64,000 nt of DNA from Thalassoglobus sp. JC818 (GCF_040717535.1 NZ_JBFEFI010000004.1:310001-374000); one strand, 5' to 3'. Shown: positions 9,737-18,527, counted from the first letter of the stretch. Notes: a model not told the origin generated them from the sequence alone. A program made the numbers and translations.

Positions 9737-11149
9737 TTACTGCGGAGCGAGAACGGTGTCTTCGTGGAATTCACGTCCGGGATCGACTTTGGAAGCGAGT
9801 TCATTCTCATCGAGAGCAAACAACGGAGAGACTTCGACCGTCGCACCTGAATTGACTTTGCCCCCTGCCTTCTCCACCCAGTTTCGCGTGATCTCCTGAA
9901 GGGCTTTGCGGGATGATTCAGGCGAGTCATTCCCTTCCGCGTTTTTGACAGGGTTGAACTCCCTGCTGCGAACTCCTTCCACAACAAGTGCAACCTTGGC
10001 CTTGGGAAGCGCATCGAAGATGAATTGCTCGAACTTGTGAGCATTCGGCGTGTCTGGATCGACTGGCTCTCCGGACGAATCGACACAAGGCACTTTCTTG
10101 TGAGCAATATGGAACGGCAGAGAAAACTCATCTTCCAGAAGACGCTCGATGAAGGTTCGCCGAAAGACATGGATCGCGGTGTTGCCAGCCCAGAACACAT
10201 AGTTCCCGTCTTCATCCTTCATGCGCGCCTGCTCAGGAGTGAGGTCGCTGTATTCGATGATTTCGGTCTGACCATCGATCGTTACCAGCACACCCATCTT
10301 CTCATCGGGGGAGACTTTCTCGACCACCTTCGTTGTCAAATCGGACTCGTGCAAATCATGAAATCCCAGCATCACCGGGTCACACAAAATGGCTGTCGGG
10401 TTGTCGACCTGATGGTAATACAGATGCTCAATTCCACGATCACGCATCACCTGCAGGAGTTCATGTTTGTCGAGCGCCCGCAGCATACCACCATGGCCAT
10501 CCGGGCTCGTGGCCACTCTCCCCTTCTCAGCGAGATGAATTCGAGAAGAATCATGTTCGACCGCTGGCAGCGAAGACTGTTGAAAGAAGAAAACGTTCTC
10601 TTCTCCCATCCCGAAGAAGTTATTTTTTTTGAAGAACTCGACGGTCGGCTCGTGAGTCGCTTCACTCGTCATAATGAAATATGGAATTGGTTTGCCGTGT
10701 CGACGAGACCTCGCAACAAGTTGCTCGCACATTACTTGGAAAAGAGTCCGACCGCTGACCGGACCGATGGGAAACATCCCTTTCGGATCGTCGAAGCCGA
10801 GTCGACTCCCCTGCCCGCCAGCGACCAGAATCGCTCCCACTTTGCCTTGTTCAAGCAGTTCGTTTCCGCGTTTCTCTGCCTTCTTCCAGGCTTCTTGAGA
10901 TTCTGGAGAATCGGACAAACGCACCAGTTGAGCTGGCGATTGAGCCCTTTCAATTCGTCCGACGGAAACGGTTTCGCCTTGCGACTCATCACGTTGTTTG
11001 ATCAACGAAGCGATGAGGTCGAAATCAATCGATTCAATCTGCTTGAGCAACTGCTGCTGCTGCTGTTCGGAAAGCTCATTCCAGAATTTCAGTAGATGTT
11101 CCTGATCATACGATCTCAGTTTAGAGACGATTGTTTCAGGCGTTTCCAT
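9737..11149 (-). CDS. UDPGP-type UDP-sugar pyrophosphorylase
   Basis: The 470-residue protein is of the eukaryote-type UTP:sugar-1-phosphate uridylyltransferase family (UAP1/UGP2 class), not the bacterial GalU or GlmU class. The nucleotide-binding loop LVAGGQGSRLGFDDPKG, the FFFQQSSLPAV stretch and the YYHQVDNPTAILCDP stretch are diagnostic. It should make a UDP-hexose or UDP-N-acetylhexosamine from UTP and the sugar-1-phosphate. The GKMFPIGP-like region and the length are closest to the UDP-N-acetylglucosamine pyrophosphorylases, but the sugar cannot be settled by eye. The N-terminal 80 residues hold a helical Q-rich stretch (SEQQQQQLLKQIE). Confidence 0.88.
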   Translation of the reverse strand: METPETIVSKLRSYDQEHLLKFWNELSEQQQQQLLKQIESIDFDLIASLIKQRDESQGETVSVGRIERAQSPAQLVRLSDSPESQEAWKKAEKRGNELLEQGKVGAILVAGGQGSRLGFDDPKGMFPIGPVSGRTLFQVMCEQLVARSRRHGKPIPYFIMTSEATHEPTVEFFKKNNFFGMGEENVFFFQQSSLPAVEHDSSRIHLAEKGRVATSPDGHGGMLRALDKHELLQVMRDRGIEHLYYHQVDNPTAILCDPVMLGFHDLHESDLTTKVVEKVSPDEKMGVLVTIDGQTEIIEYSDLTPEQARMKDEDGNYVFWAGNTAIHVFRRTFIERLLEDEFSLPFHIAHKKVPCVDSSGEPVDPDTPNAHKFEQFIFDALPKAKVALVVEGVRSREFNPVKNAEGNDSPESSRKALQEITRNWVEKAGGKVNSGATVEVSPLFALDENELASKVDPGREFHEDTVLAPQ

Positions 11150-11568
11150 CGAATTAATCTCTCGTCTTGGCTCGGATGAGCGGATACCAATGTTTTGATG
11201 ATTTATGAGCGATCACACAGACCGCACAACCTCCAGAAACCATGCTGTACAGATCGCCTGGCAGCTCTCTTTCTTCACACGTTTTTCAACACGCTGAGAT
11301 CACTCGCTGTCACATTTCGAAGAGTTGTGCCCGGCTTGCTGATGTTTGTTGTCCATCGCATCAGTCTGGACGAATGGCTCTGGATTCTCAACAGTTTCTA
11401 GAACTTTGCTGGGAGCGAACAACATGCCGATCCGCAAACTTCTCCGCAACTGATCACAGAATTGTCGACTGCCTCCGTTGACGGGGTTCATTCGACCTGC
11501 TGAGATGAACGAAGCCTCCATCTTAGATCAAAATCAATCCACTCATCCGTTCAGGAGATCGACCGCAG
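11150..11568. other. Divergent intergenic region, 419 bp
   Basis: This region separates the divergent pyrophosphorylase and oxidoreductase genes and should carry both promoters. I see no convincing -35/-10 pair, repeat or RNA gene in it. Short open frames here overlap on several strands and show no protein-like pattern. AGGAG occurs 11 bases before the oxidoreductase start. Confidence 0.5.
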
Positions 11569-12639
11569 ATGTCAATTGGGTTCGGAATTGTCGGAACTGG
11601 CATGATTGCTCAGTTCCATGCTCAAGCGATTGCAGCGATTCCCGATGCAGTGCTTGTTGCCTGCTTCGATATGGTCGGTGATCGCGCCAATTCATTCGCA
11701 GAAGAGAACAGCTGTCAGGCCTACACCGATCTCGACGAGATGCTCGCGAATCCTGATGTGCAGGTTGTCACGATCTGTACTCCAAGCGGTGCCCATCTCG
11801 ATCCAGCGGTTGCTGCTGCGAAAGCAGGCAAACACGTTCTCGTTGAGAAGCCACTTGAAATTACACTCTCTCGATGTGATCAGATCATTCAGGCCTGTGA
11901 AGAATCTGGCGTGAAGCTGGGAAGCATCCTGCCTTCTCGCTTCAGCCCGGCGAATCAGGCTCTCAAGAAAGCCATCGAAGAAGGTCGCTTTGGAACCCTC
12001 ACGCTGGGAGATACCTTCGTCAAATGGTGGCGAAGCCAGGAATATTACGACAGCGGCGGATGGCGCGGCACATGGAAGCTCGATGGCGGTGGGGCATTCA
12101 TGAATCAGGCGATCCACAACGTTGACCTTTTGTACTGGTTTATGGGTGACGTGTCGCAAGTCATCGGGATGACAGCCACGCTGGCGCATGAACGTATCGA
12201 AGTTGAAGACGTTGGTTCGGCTGTCGTTCGATTCAAGAACGGAGCGATTGGAAACCTCGAAGCGACGACTTCCGCGTTTCCGGGATTGCTCAAGAAAACC
12301 GAAATCCACGGAACAAAAGGGTCCGCCGTTATTGAGCAGGACTCGATTCTCGTCTGGGACTTCGAAGAGTCTCGCCCAGAAGATGCGAAGATCCTGGAAG
12401 AGTGCGGAGCATCCAGTGCGACATCCGGCGGAGCCGCCGATCCGAAGGCGATTTCCTTCATCGGTCACCAGAAACAATTCGAAGATTTCATCAAAGCTGT
12501 CCAGGAGGATCGGACACCTCAAATCGACGGATACGAAGGACGCAAGAGCGTCGAATTGATCCTCGCCATTTACCAGTCGTCTTGGGAAGGTCAGCGCATC
12601 GATCTCCCATTGGCAGGCGATCCACAGCGACCGAAGTAG
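11569..12639 (+). CDS. Gfo/Idh/MocA family oxidoreductase
   Basis: The 356-residue protein has an N-terminal Rossmann fold (GFGIVGTGMIAQFHAQAI), the EKPLEI catalytic-lysine motif near residue 96, and the C-terminal Gfo/Idh/MocA substrate domain with GGGAFMNQAIHNVDLLYWFMG containing the HNVD motif. The enzyme should oxidise or reduce a sugar or cyclitol ring carbon with bound NAD(P). No signal peptide is seen, so it is cytoplasmic, unlike many Tat-exported planctomycete members of the family. Substrate is not predictable. It is followed by a hairpin and the CsrA-like gene on the same strand. Confidence 0.93.
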   Translation: MSIGFGIVGTGMIAQFHAQAIAAIPDAVLVACFDMVGDRANSFAEENSCQAYTDLDEMLANPDVQVVTICTPSGAHLDPAVAAAKAGKHVLVEKPLEITLSRCDQIIQACEESGVKLGSILPSRFSPANQALKKAIEEGRFGTLTLGDTFVKWWRSQEYYDSGGWRGTWKLDGGGAFMNQAIHNVDLLYWFMGDVSQVIGMTATLAHERIEVEDVGSAVVRFKNGAIGNLEATTSAFPGLLKKTEIHGTKGSAVIEQDSILVWDFEESRPEDAKILEECGASSATSGGAADPKAISFIGHQKQFEDFIKAVQEDRTPQIDGYEGRKSVELILAIYQSSWEGQRIDLPLAGDPQRPK

Positions 12640-12663
12640 TTACACTCTGTTAACGCAGGGATT

Positions 12664-12702
12664 GCCGACTGATCTCCGATCTCGCTGGAGGATCAGTTCG
12701 GC
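12664..12702 (+). terminator. Hairpin between oxidoreductase and CsrA-like gene
   Basis: GCCGACTGATC at 12664-12674 pairs with GATCAGTTCGGC at 12691-12702 with one bulged A, and TCC/GGA extends the stem inward with a bulged G. No T-tract follows, so it may be a weak terminator or a structured leader of the next gene. The right arm contains GGAGGA, which resembles the GGA core of Csr binding sites. Confidence 0.4.
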
Positions 12703-12801
12703 AAGCTGTTGGCACAGTGATCATTTTGAGTTGACCGTGGACGCGTTTTGAAGACCTGATTGGATCAACCACCAATTGATGATCAGGTTGGTGCCTCGGT
12801 T

Positions 12802-13080
12802 ATGCTTGTACTCACCTGTGATGTTGGACAATCTCTTCTGATCGAAGATGTTCAACTTGTTCTCATTTACGCTGACGCGCGGTCGATTATCTTTTCGATG
12901 CGAAAGCTCTCAGGCGGTCGCGAGACAAAAGTCAGTCTTCAGCGTCATCAGATTGTCAACGTTTGCTACAACGTCTCTTTTCAACTGATGTCGGTCAGCG
13001 GTCAATCGGCAAACCTCGTGCTGGAACATCCGGAAGAAGTTTCGATCCAAAAGAACGAGTTTGAACCGCCTCTTAATTGA
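12802..13080 (+). CDS. Divergent CsrA-like RNA-binding protein with internal duplication
   Basis: The 92-residue product opens with MLVLTCDVGQSLLI, the strand-1 signature of the carbon storage regulator CsrA (MLxLTRxxGExxxIG). Residues 57-87 match the rest of CsrA: NVSFQLMSVSG as strand 2, SANLVLEHPEE as strand 3 and VSIQKNEF as the end segment that in CsrA reads VSVHREEI. Residues 17-54 also look like strands 2-5, ending in VSLQRHQI with Arg48 at the place of the RNA-binding Arg44 of E. coli CsrA. The second copy has Lys84 there. Typical CsrA is about 60-70 residues, so this looks like one full and one partial copy. A TTG at 12760 is rejected because CsrA proteins begin at the MLxL strand. 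It probably binds mRNA, but loss of Arg6 and Gly33 equivalents makes this uncertain. Confidence 0.75.
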   Translation: MLVLTCDVGQSLLIEDVQLVLIYADARSIIFSMRKLSGGRETKVSLQRHQIVNVCYNVSFQLMSVSGQSANLVLEHPEEVSIQKNEFEPPLN

Positions 13081-13157
13081 ATGTTGCGGGAGTCCCCTCT
13101 TCGCTCAAGCAGACTCTTTGATCGCCTTGTGAAGCATGCAGGCAATCGAAATTAAGA

Positions 13158-14723
13158 TCACGACTTCGATTCCGGAGAATCAGTTCCGGACGAGCCTCCA
13201 TCTTTCGCAGGTGTTTCTTTAAGCTGCGACGTTCCCTTCTCATCAGGCAGCTTTGCCTTCGCGGAACCGGTACTTGCCACCGCCTCTTTCTTTTTCAATC
13301 CAAGAGTCTCGTTCTCTTGATTGAGTTCCACCAACTCGTGATTGAAGATCTTGATCAAGGCGTGCAGACAGGAAGCAATGATTGGCCCGATGAAGACTCC
13401 CCAGAGTCCCATCGTTTGAAGTCCGCCAAGGATGCTGATGAATGCCAGCAGCGGATGCAGTTTTGTGTCGCTGTTCAACAGGTACGTTCGAATAACGTTG
13501 TCGAGAAAACCGACAAAAACGGCACCATAAACCGTCAGTAGAATTCCCTGAATCCAATGACCTCCGCTGAACAAAGCAATTGCACAGGGAAGCCAGACGA
13601 GCCACGTCCCCAGCATCGGAACGAGAGCCGAAAACGTCGCCAGCAGAAAGAGAATCACGATGTGTGGAAAGCCCAGAACCCACAGTGCGAGGGTGGTCGC
13701 CAAACCTTGAGCGAATGCAGCCAGGAACGTGGCGACCACAACGGACCTGACGACCAGTGCGAACTGCTCCATGAGTTGCCGCTGGTACTTCGCGTGGACT
13801 GGAATGAGCGACTCGCCCGCTTCGATCAAGCTGCTGCCGTCGGAGAGGAAGTAATACAACGCGACGGTGAACATCAAAATTCCGATGCAGGCAGAGACCA
13901 GAACACCGAGAATTTCCGTCACGACTCCAAAGGTCGTGCCAGCAGCACGTCCGAGTGAACGATTCCCCAAATCCTGAATCGAAACCCAGACGCGATGTCG
14001 GATTTCCTCAGCGACCGATTCCGGACTTCTCTTCATCTGAGGCGGAAGCCACGAATTTCCCCAAGCTACAGCCCGATCGAAGAACGAATCTCTGGCTGGT
14101 CGGGCGATCGGCGAACCAGCTCCAGCTGGCAACTTCACATCGCTCCCGACTGTCGTGCCGATCTTCGTCACAGTCTCTTGAATTGTGGGAGGAGTCGCAG
14201 TTTCTTTGGCTGCGTCTTCATCTGTCGATTCAGAATTCGAAACCGACGGCGCCCCGTCACTTGGAGCAGTTTCATTCTCATCGTCTTGAGCCTCACTCGT
14301 CTCGGGTGAGACCTCTTCACTGCCCTCAACGGTCGCGGGATCGTCGTCTGCTGCGACTTGTTCGGCCAGGCTAATGTCCACCTGAACGGTTTCATCACCT
14401 CGCAAGATCTCGAGGAGACGTTGATCGTCGACCAGATGGGCTGCCAGAACGTAAAGCTGCAGGGAGCCAATAAGAATCGCGGTCACTAGCGGGATGAGAA
14501 TCGCTGCCAGAATCACACCTGTCGTGAGTCCAGCTGCGACCTGCTCTCGGTCACTGGTCCGCATCAGGAAATATCGAAACAACGGCTGGCAGACGACCGC
14601 CGTCATCCCGGCCAGAAACAGCGGGAGGAAGAAAGGAGCAACGACTTTAAATAGAGCGATCCCGAAAGCGACGATCAGCAGCAGGATGATCCCCAAGGAA
14701 ACTTTTCGTCGCATCGAAGCCAT
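13158..14723 (-). CDS. AI-2E family transporter (PerM/TqsA-like) with long acidic insert
   Basis: From the ATG at 14723 the product has 521 residues. It has about eight hydrophobic segments, with the AI-2E/UPF0118 landmarks LVPMLGTWLVWLPCAIALF and GVFIGPIIASCLHALIKIF near the C-terminus. Between the third and fourth segments lies a roughly 100-residue extramembrane insert rich in Asp, Glu, Ser and Thr, which ordinary members lack; the C-terminal tail is also polar. The start is set by AGGAGGG eight bases upstream. The frame is open to a GTG at 15047, which would add 108 residues with no family match. Members export small molecules or act as Na+/H+ antiporters, so the autoinducer-2 name should not be taken literally. 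Confidence 0.82.
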   Translation of the reverse strand: MASMRRKVSLGIILLLIVAFGIALFKVVAPFFLPLFLAGMTAVVCQPLFRYFLMRTSDREQVAAGLTTGVILAAILIPLVTAILIGSLQLYVLAAHLVDDQRLLEILRGDETVQVDISLAEQVAADDDPATVEGSEEVSPETSEAQDDENETAPSDGAPSVSNSESTDEDAAKETATPPTIQETVTKIGTTVGSDVKLPAGAGSPIARPARDSFFDRAVAWGNSWLPPQMKRSPESVAEEIRHRVWVSIQDLGNRSLGRAAGTTFGVVTEILGVLVSACIGILMFTVALYYFLSDGSSLIEAGESLIPVHAKYQRQLMEQFALVVRSVVVATFLAAFAQGLATTLALWVLGFPHIVILFLLATFSALVPMLGTWLVWLPCAIALFSGGHWIQGILLTVYGAVFVGFLDNVIRTYLLNSDTKLHPLLAFISILGGLQTMGLWGVFIGPIIASCLHALIKIFNHELVELNQENETLGLKKKEAVASTGSAKAKLPDEKGTSQLKETPAKDGGSSGTDSPESKS

Positions 14724-15229
14724 CCACTTGCCCTCCTGAATTCCGAATGTTCGCTCTTCTATCGCGGGAGGAGGATAAGTTCTCATTGCCCGCTTCGACA
14801 AGGAAACGTCTTCGAAGTCATCGCCCGAGTCGAGTTTGAATTGTTTGGAAAACTCTGACTGCCCGAGGAGTTTCCGTCGTCTTCCGCGGAGTGCAGTCAA
14901 AACACGCACTTCACGGCAAGCGATTTGAGCCGCTAAGACATAAGCGGTTACCTCGAGACGATTTACCGCGTGCCAAAGCATTTCGGCTCTGGCCATTTTG
15001 CAAAATAAGACCGCAATCGGGTCCGGCTCCTGAATCACACTTTTCACAGAATGTGATTGACTCCGCAGAATTTGAAATGGTACGAAATATCAGGAGTATG
15101 TATTCAGACGTTCACTCCACAACCGACCGCCGTCAAACTTCACTTCATCCAGCCAACAACACATCATGATGATGTCCGTTGATGTCACTTCTCCAGGCAC
15201 TCCAACGCCAATAGAAACGATCGACACCC
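14724..15229. other. Intergenic region, 506 bp, between divergent genes
   Basis: The minus-strand frame of the AI-2E gene stays open here up to 15047 and could be an N-terminal extension, but it has no recognisable domain. The rest should hold the promoters for the transporter and the regulator at 15230. No clear promoter, repeat or RNA gene was seen. Confidence 0.4.
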
Positions 15230-15907
15230 ATGTCCACAAAGAATACCAACCGAAGCCGCCCACATCAGGTGATCCTCGTCGACCCGCATCCGATCGTCGT
15301 CGAGGCGCTCACGGAAAGACTTCACGCGACGAATCAATTCGAAGTGGTTGCCAGTCTCGGTGATTCGGATCGTGCCTTCTTCGAAATTCTCGAACGGCAG
15401 CCGGACTTGGTGATCATGGAAATTGAACTTCCTGGACGCGGGGCGACGGCCGTCGCTGAGCACATTCAATCACGGCTGCCAGCAACGCGCCTGGCTTTTC
15501 TGACGAACTACATCACCGACGTTTTTCTCGATCTCGCACTCAAGATCGGAGTTGCCGGTTACGCATTGAAGACAGACCCAACCAATCGCATCATCAACGG
15601 TTGCCTGTCGATCATCAACGGTGATCAGTACTTCTCGGAGCGAGTCCTCGAACGACTCGAATACAGCCCGGAAACCGGCGAATACCAAGTCAAATCGCAG
15701 TCCTATCTGAGCACATTGACCCTGAGACAGCTCCAAGTTCTGCGTCACCTTGTTCGAGGAGAGAGTGTGAAAGAAGTCGCGAAAACGATGACTCTTTCCG
15801 AACGAGCAATTGAAAGTCACAAGTATCGCATCATGCAAAAGCTCGGAATTCACGATCGCGTGGAACTCGCCCGCTTCGCGATTCGTGAAGGTCTCATGCC
15901 TGCCTGA
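15230..15907 (+). CDS. LuxR/NarL-type regulator with non-canonical receiver domain
   Basis: The 225-residue protein has a receiver domain (about residues 12-125) and a LuxR-type helix-turn-helix (about 158-222: LTLRQLQVLRHLVRGESVKEVA, then SERAIESHKYRIMQKLGI). In the receiver the usual phospho-accepting Asp is replaced: VIMEIELPG has Glu64 where the family has Asp, and the acidic pair near the start is reduced to one Asp (LVDPHP). The later Lys (GYALKTDP) is kept. A Glu can mimic phosphate, so the protein may be constitutively active or controlled in another way. No histidine kinase gene is adjacent. Confidence 0.9.
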   Translation: MSTKNTNRSRPHQVILVDPHPIVVEALTERLHATNQFEVVASLGDSDRAFFEILERQPDLVIMEIELPGRGATAVAEHIQSRLPATRLAFLTNYITDVFLDLALKIGVAGYALKTDPTNRIINGCLSIINGDQYFSERVLERLEYSPETGEYQVKSQSYLSTLTLRQLQVLRHLVRGESVKEVAKTMTLSERAIESHKYRIMQKLGIHDRVELARFAIREGLMPA

Positions 15908-15993
15908 ACGACGCCAGCAATCTCAGCACAATCTCTGATTGAAAGTGCACACTCGCAAAAAGAGAACATTGCGTTCACAGCTGCAGAATTCGT

Positions 15994-16800
15994 TCAGGAC
16001 GATTCCGGAGTCCAAAGTGTCGGAGCATCGGCGACTTGCCGTTCCGGACTTTGTCGACGGGCCTTAATCCGCACATAAGGAGCGACAAACATGCCCCGGT
16101 GCCGGAAGTCTCCCGGAGATGCTTTCGGGTTTCCGCGTCGAGGTTCGGAAAGGTCTTCGATCACAAAGCCAGCCCGACATAACCCACCAACGAGATCTTC
16201 CCATCGATGGAGATATTCCACAGCTCCCGGTTCGCGGTAAGCAGTATCCGGAACGGCTGGAAGCTCTCCGCTGTGATAGTACGAGACGCCGACCACGTAA
16301 CGATTGCGGTGATCGCGTTCCACGATCTGTAAGCTCGTCGGTTGTTTGTGTTGACTGATATAGAGCCCGCCCGGTCGAAGGACGCGGCCAACTTCCGCAT
16401 AAACGTCGAGTAAATTCCTGATGTAGCAAGTGCTGACGGGATGATGAACGATGTCGAAGCTGCCATCTGACAATTCGCTCAAGTCGTCCATGGAAGCACA
16501 AATCGTCTTCACGGAAAGCTTCCTCGCTTTCGCTTGAACGACATCTCGGTTCAGCATTTCCGGACTGAGATCGACCACGGTCACATTTGCTCCCGCAGCT
16601 GCGTAGAGAATCGACTGCCAGCCTCCACCAGAAGCGAGACACAACACATCAAGACCACGTACCGATCCCGGCAGCCATCCTCGCCGATCGAGTGCTAACA
16701 GTGGCTGGGCACATTCTTCATCCGTCGCTGTCCGTGCGAACTGACTGTTTTCGCGGGCCAGTCGATCCCAGGCGCGACGATTTGCTTCTTGTTCTTTCAT
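15994..16800 (-). CDS. Class I SAM-dependent methyltransferase
   Basis: The 268-residue product has a class I fold: motif I is LDVLCLASGGGWQSILYA, followed by ANVTVVDLSPEML, then SFDIVHHPVSTCYI and EVGRVLRPGGLYIS. The ATG at 16800 overlaps the hpnE stop as ATGA, so the two are translationally coupled; an ATG at 16833 further into hpnE is less likely. The coupling suggests methylation of an isoprenoid or quinone-like compound linked to squalene metabolism, but this is inference and no substrate motif can be named. Confidence 0.87.
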   Translation of the reverse strand: MKEQEANRRAWDRLARENSQFARTATDEECAQPLLALDRRGWLPGSVRGLDVLCLASGGGWQSILYAAAGANVTVVDLSPEMLNRDVVQAKARKLSVKTICASMDDLSELSDGSFDIVHHPVSTCYIRNLLDVYAEVGRVLRPGGLYISQHKQPTSLQIVERDHRNRYVVGVSYYHSGELPAVPDTAYREPGAVEYLHRWEDLVGGLCRAGFVIEDLSEPRRGNPKASPGDFRHRGMFVAPYVRIKARRQSPERQVADAPTLWTPESS

Positions 16801-18239
16801 GAGCTTCTTCTTGGGCTGTTGCCAAAGATCCATCGCGACAGTCGAGAGACCGGGAGATCATCAACGACGACACTTCGATCGACCCCATATTTTCGCAGCA
16901 ATGATTCGGCGGCCAGAAATCCGCTGCGAACTGCGCCTTCCATCGTGGCTGGCCATCCGGTTTGGGTCCAATCTCCAGCGAGAAACAGGTTGTCGACCGC
17001 GGTCGATTGCTGCGGACGAAGCGAATCGATGCCGGGAACTGCAGAGAAAACTGCCCGCCGTTCCGTGATCACACGCGAGTGAACAATCTTGGCTGATTTT
17101 GTTGCTGGCCAGATCTCTTTCAGTTCATCCACGACCGTGCTGATGATTTCGTCACTGCTCTTCGCATCAAAATTTCGGCTGTCGCTGACGACCACCTGAT
17201 AGCGGTGAACATCGTCACCCGCCTGTTCGGTGAGATCTTGTCGATTGAAGAGCCACTGCCCGACGCGATCAACCAGAACGGCGTGTCGCATTGGAGTGAT
17301 CTCTCGATCAAACCACAAATGCACGGAAGTTATCGGCGCGGTTTCAATTTGCTCGAACTGTTCAACGGGAAGCCCTGAAGCCACTTCCGATGAAACCAAT
17401 TTTCCAATCTGATGAGGTGGTACAGCGAGGATGAATTCGTCCGCTTCAACGAGTTGTTCGCGGTTGCGGAACTTTGCAACTTCAACCTGTTTTTGATTTC
17501 CCTGCAGTTCATCGAGTCGCGTATTCAGTTCCACGTTGAGTCCGAACTCGTTCATTCGTTCTCGAGCAGCGCTCGAATAGATTTCCGCGAGAGAACGATT
17601 CGGGATAAGCACCCGCCAGCCTTGTCGATTCGACAGGAATCCATCGAAGAAAACCTTCTGAGCGTACCTTGCATCAATCCGGGAAATCGACTCGCTCAAC
17701 GCACTCACGAGAACAACATGCCAGACACGCTGGATCACGCTATCCGATTGTCCATGCTGTTTTAACCAGGATTCGAAGCTGACTCCTGAAAGTTGTGCGG
17801 GATCAGTCTTCGAAAGAGCTCGAATCCCCGAAGCGAATTCTCGCTTCTCTTTCCACGAGAGGTAGGGCAACTTCTTAAATGAAGATGTGAGGTGGAACGG
17901 AGCGGGTAAGAAACTTTCGCCGAAGGTGGTTTGAGAATTGTCAGGGCCAATGAAGACGAGTTCTCGCTCTTCTGAGAAGAACTCTTCCAATCCCAGCATC
18001 TCGCAGAAGGCCTGCAGGTTCGTGCAACATCCCATGCTGACGTGCTGGCAGTTGTCGATCTCTTCGCCTGACTGACGATCAAGATAAGAGCCAGCCCGGC
18101 CTCCGAGTGTCTTTCGTGACTCGTAGAGTGTCGTCTGAAATCCTTCCCGGGCGAGAGTGGCTGCGGCAGCGATGCCGGCCAGTCCTCCTCCAATGACAGC
18201 AACCCTTGTGCTTCTGACAACACTCCCCGAATCGGACAC
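16797..18239 (-). CDS. hpnE: Hydroxysqualene dehydroxylase HpnE (FAD-dependent)
   Basis: The 480-residue protein starts with the FAD-binding motif VAVIGGGLAGIAAAATLAREGF and GGRAGSYLD, followed by the HpnE-type segments NCQHVSMGCCTNLQAFCEMLGL, PAPFHLTSSFKKLPYLSW and the C-terminal FLAGDWTQTGWPATMEGAVRSG. HpnE removes the hydroxyl of hydroxysqualene to give squalene, in the HpnCDE route from farnesyl diphosphate. hpnC and hpnD are not in the window. The start is a GTG at 18239. The family is close to phytoene desaturases, which is the main alternative. The methyltransferase follows with an ATGA overlap. Confidence 0.85.
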   Translation of the reverse strand: MSDSGSVVRSTRVAVIGGGLAGIAAAATLAREGFQTTLYESRKTLGGRAGSYLDRQSGEEIDNCQHVSMGCCTNLQAFCEMLGLEEFFSEERELVFIGPDNSQTTFGESFLPAPFHLTSSFKKLPYLSWKEKREFASGIRALSKTDPAQLSGVSFESWLKQHGQSDSVIQRVWHVVLVSALSESISRIDARYAQKVFFDGFLSNRQGWRVLIPNRSLAEIYSSAARERMNEFGLNVELNTRLDELQGNQKQVEVAKFRNREQLVEADEFILAVPPHQIGKLVSSEVASGLPVEQFEQIETAPITSVHLWFDREITPMRHAVLVDRVGQWLFNRQDLTEQAGDDVHRYQVVVSDSRNFDAKSSDEIISTVVDELKEIWPATKSAKIVHSRVITERRAVFSAVPGIDSLRPQQSTAVDNLFLAGDWTQTGWPATMEGAVRSGFLAAESLLRKYGVDRSVVVDDLPVSRLSRWIFGNSPRRSS

Positions 18240-18443
18240 AACCTAGCTCTCTTGATCTACAGATTCCGTTCACGCACTCGAGAGTTGAGCTCCAACTCGA
18301 AATCATTTTGTGAGTGCTGCGGTCGTCCACTCAGTTCGCTGAGTGGAGTCGCACCTCGTCGTGAAGGTCTTGACTGAACGGTGTAGTGATAGCGAGTTCT
18401 CTCCCGCAGGCCAAATGCCGGGAAGAACGACATTCACGAAATG

Positions 18444-18473
18444 AAAAAGCCCACCTGATTCGCAGGTGGGCTT
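18444..18473 (-). terminator. Intrinsic terminator of the 109-residue gene
   Basis: An eleven-base perfect stem (AAGCCCACCTG at 18447-18457 with CAGGTGGGCTT at 18463-18473) has a five-base loop. Read on the minus strand it ends in a run of five T (18444-18448), 55 bases past the stop of the small gene. Confidence 0.85.
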
Positions 18474-18527
18474 GAAACGCAATTGTCGGATCATCCGGAG
18501 GAAAGATGATCGTCCGTCATTTGTTTT

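Noticed and set aside
10025-11095. A 356-codon plus-strand open frame
   Set aside because: It lies fully opposite the UDP-sugar pyrophosphorylase gene, has no ribosome site, and its translation has no family pattern, while the minus-strand product does.
11692-12522. A 276-codon minus-strand open frame
   Set aside because: It is antisense to the Gfo/Idh/MocA gene whose motifs are complete.
14724-15047. Possible N-terminal extension of the AI-2E transporter
   Set aside because: The ATG at 14723 has a near-perfect AGGAGGG and sits just before the first membrane segment. The AGGAGGG could be chance coding of Gln-Glu-Gly, so the rejection is not certain.
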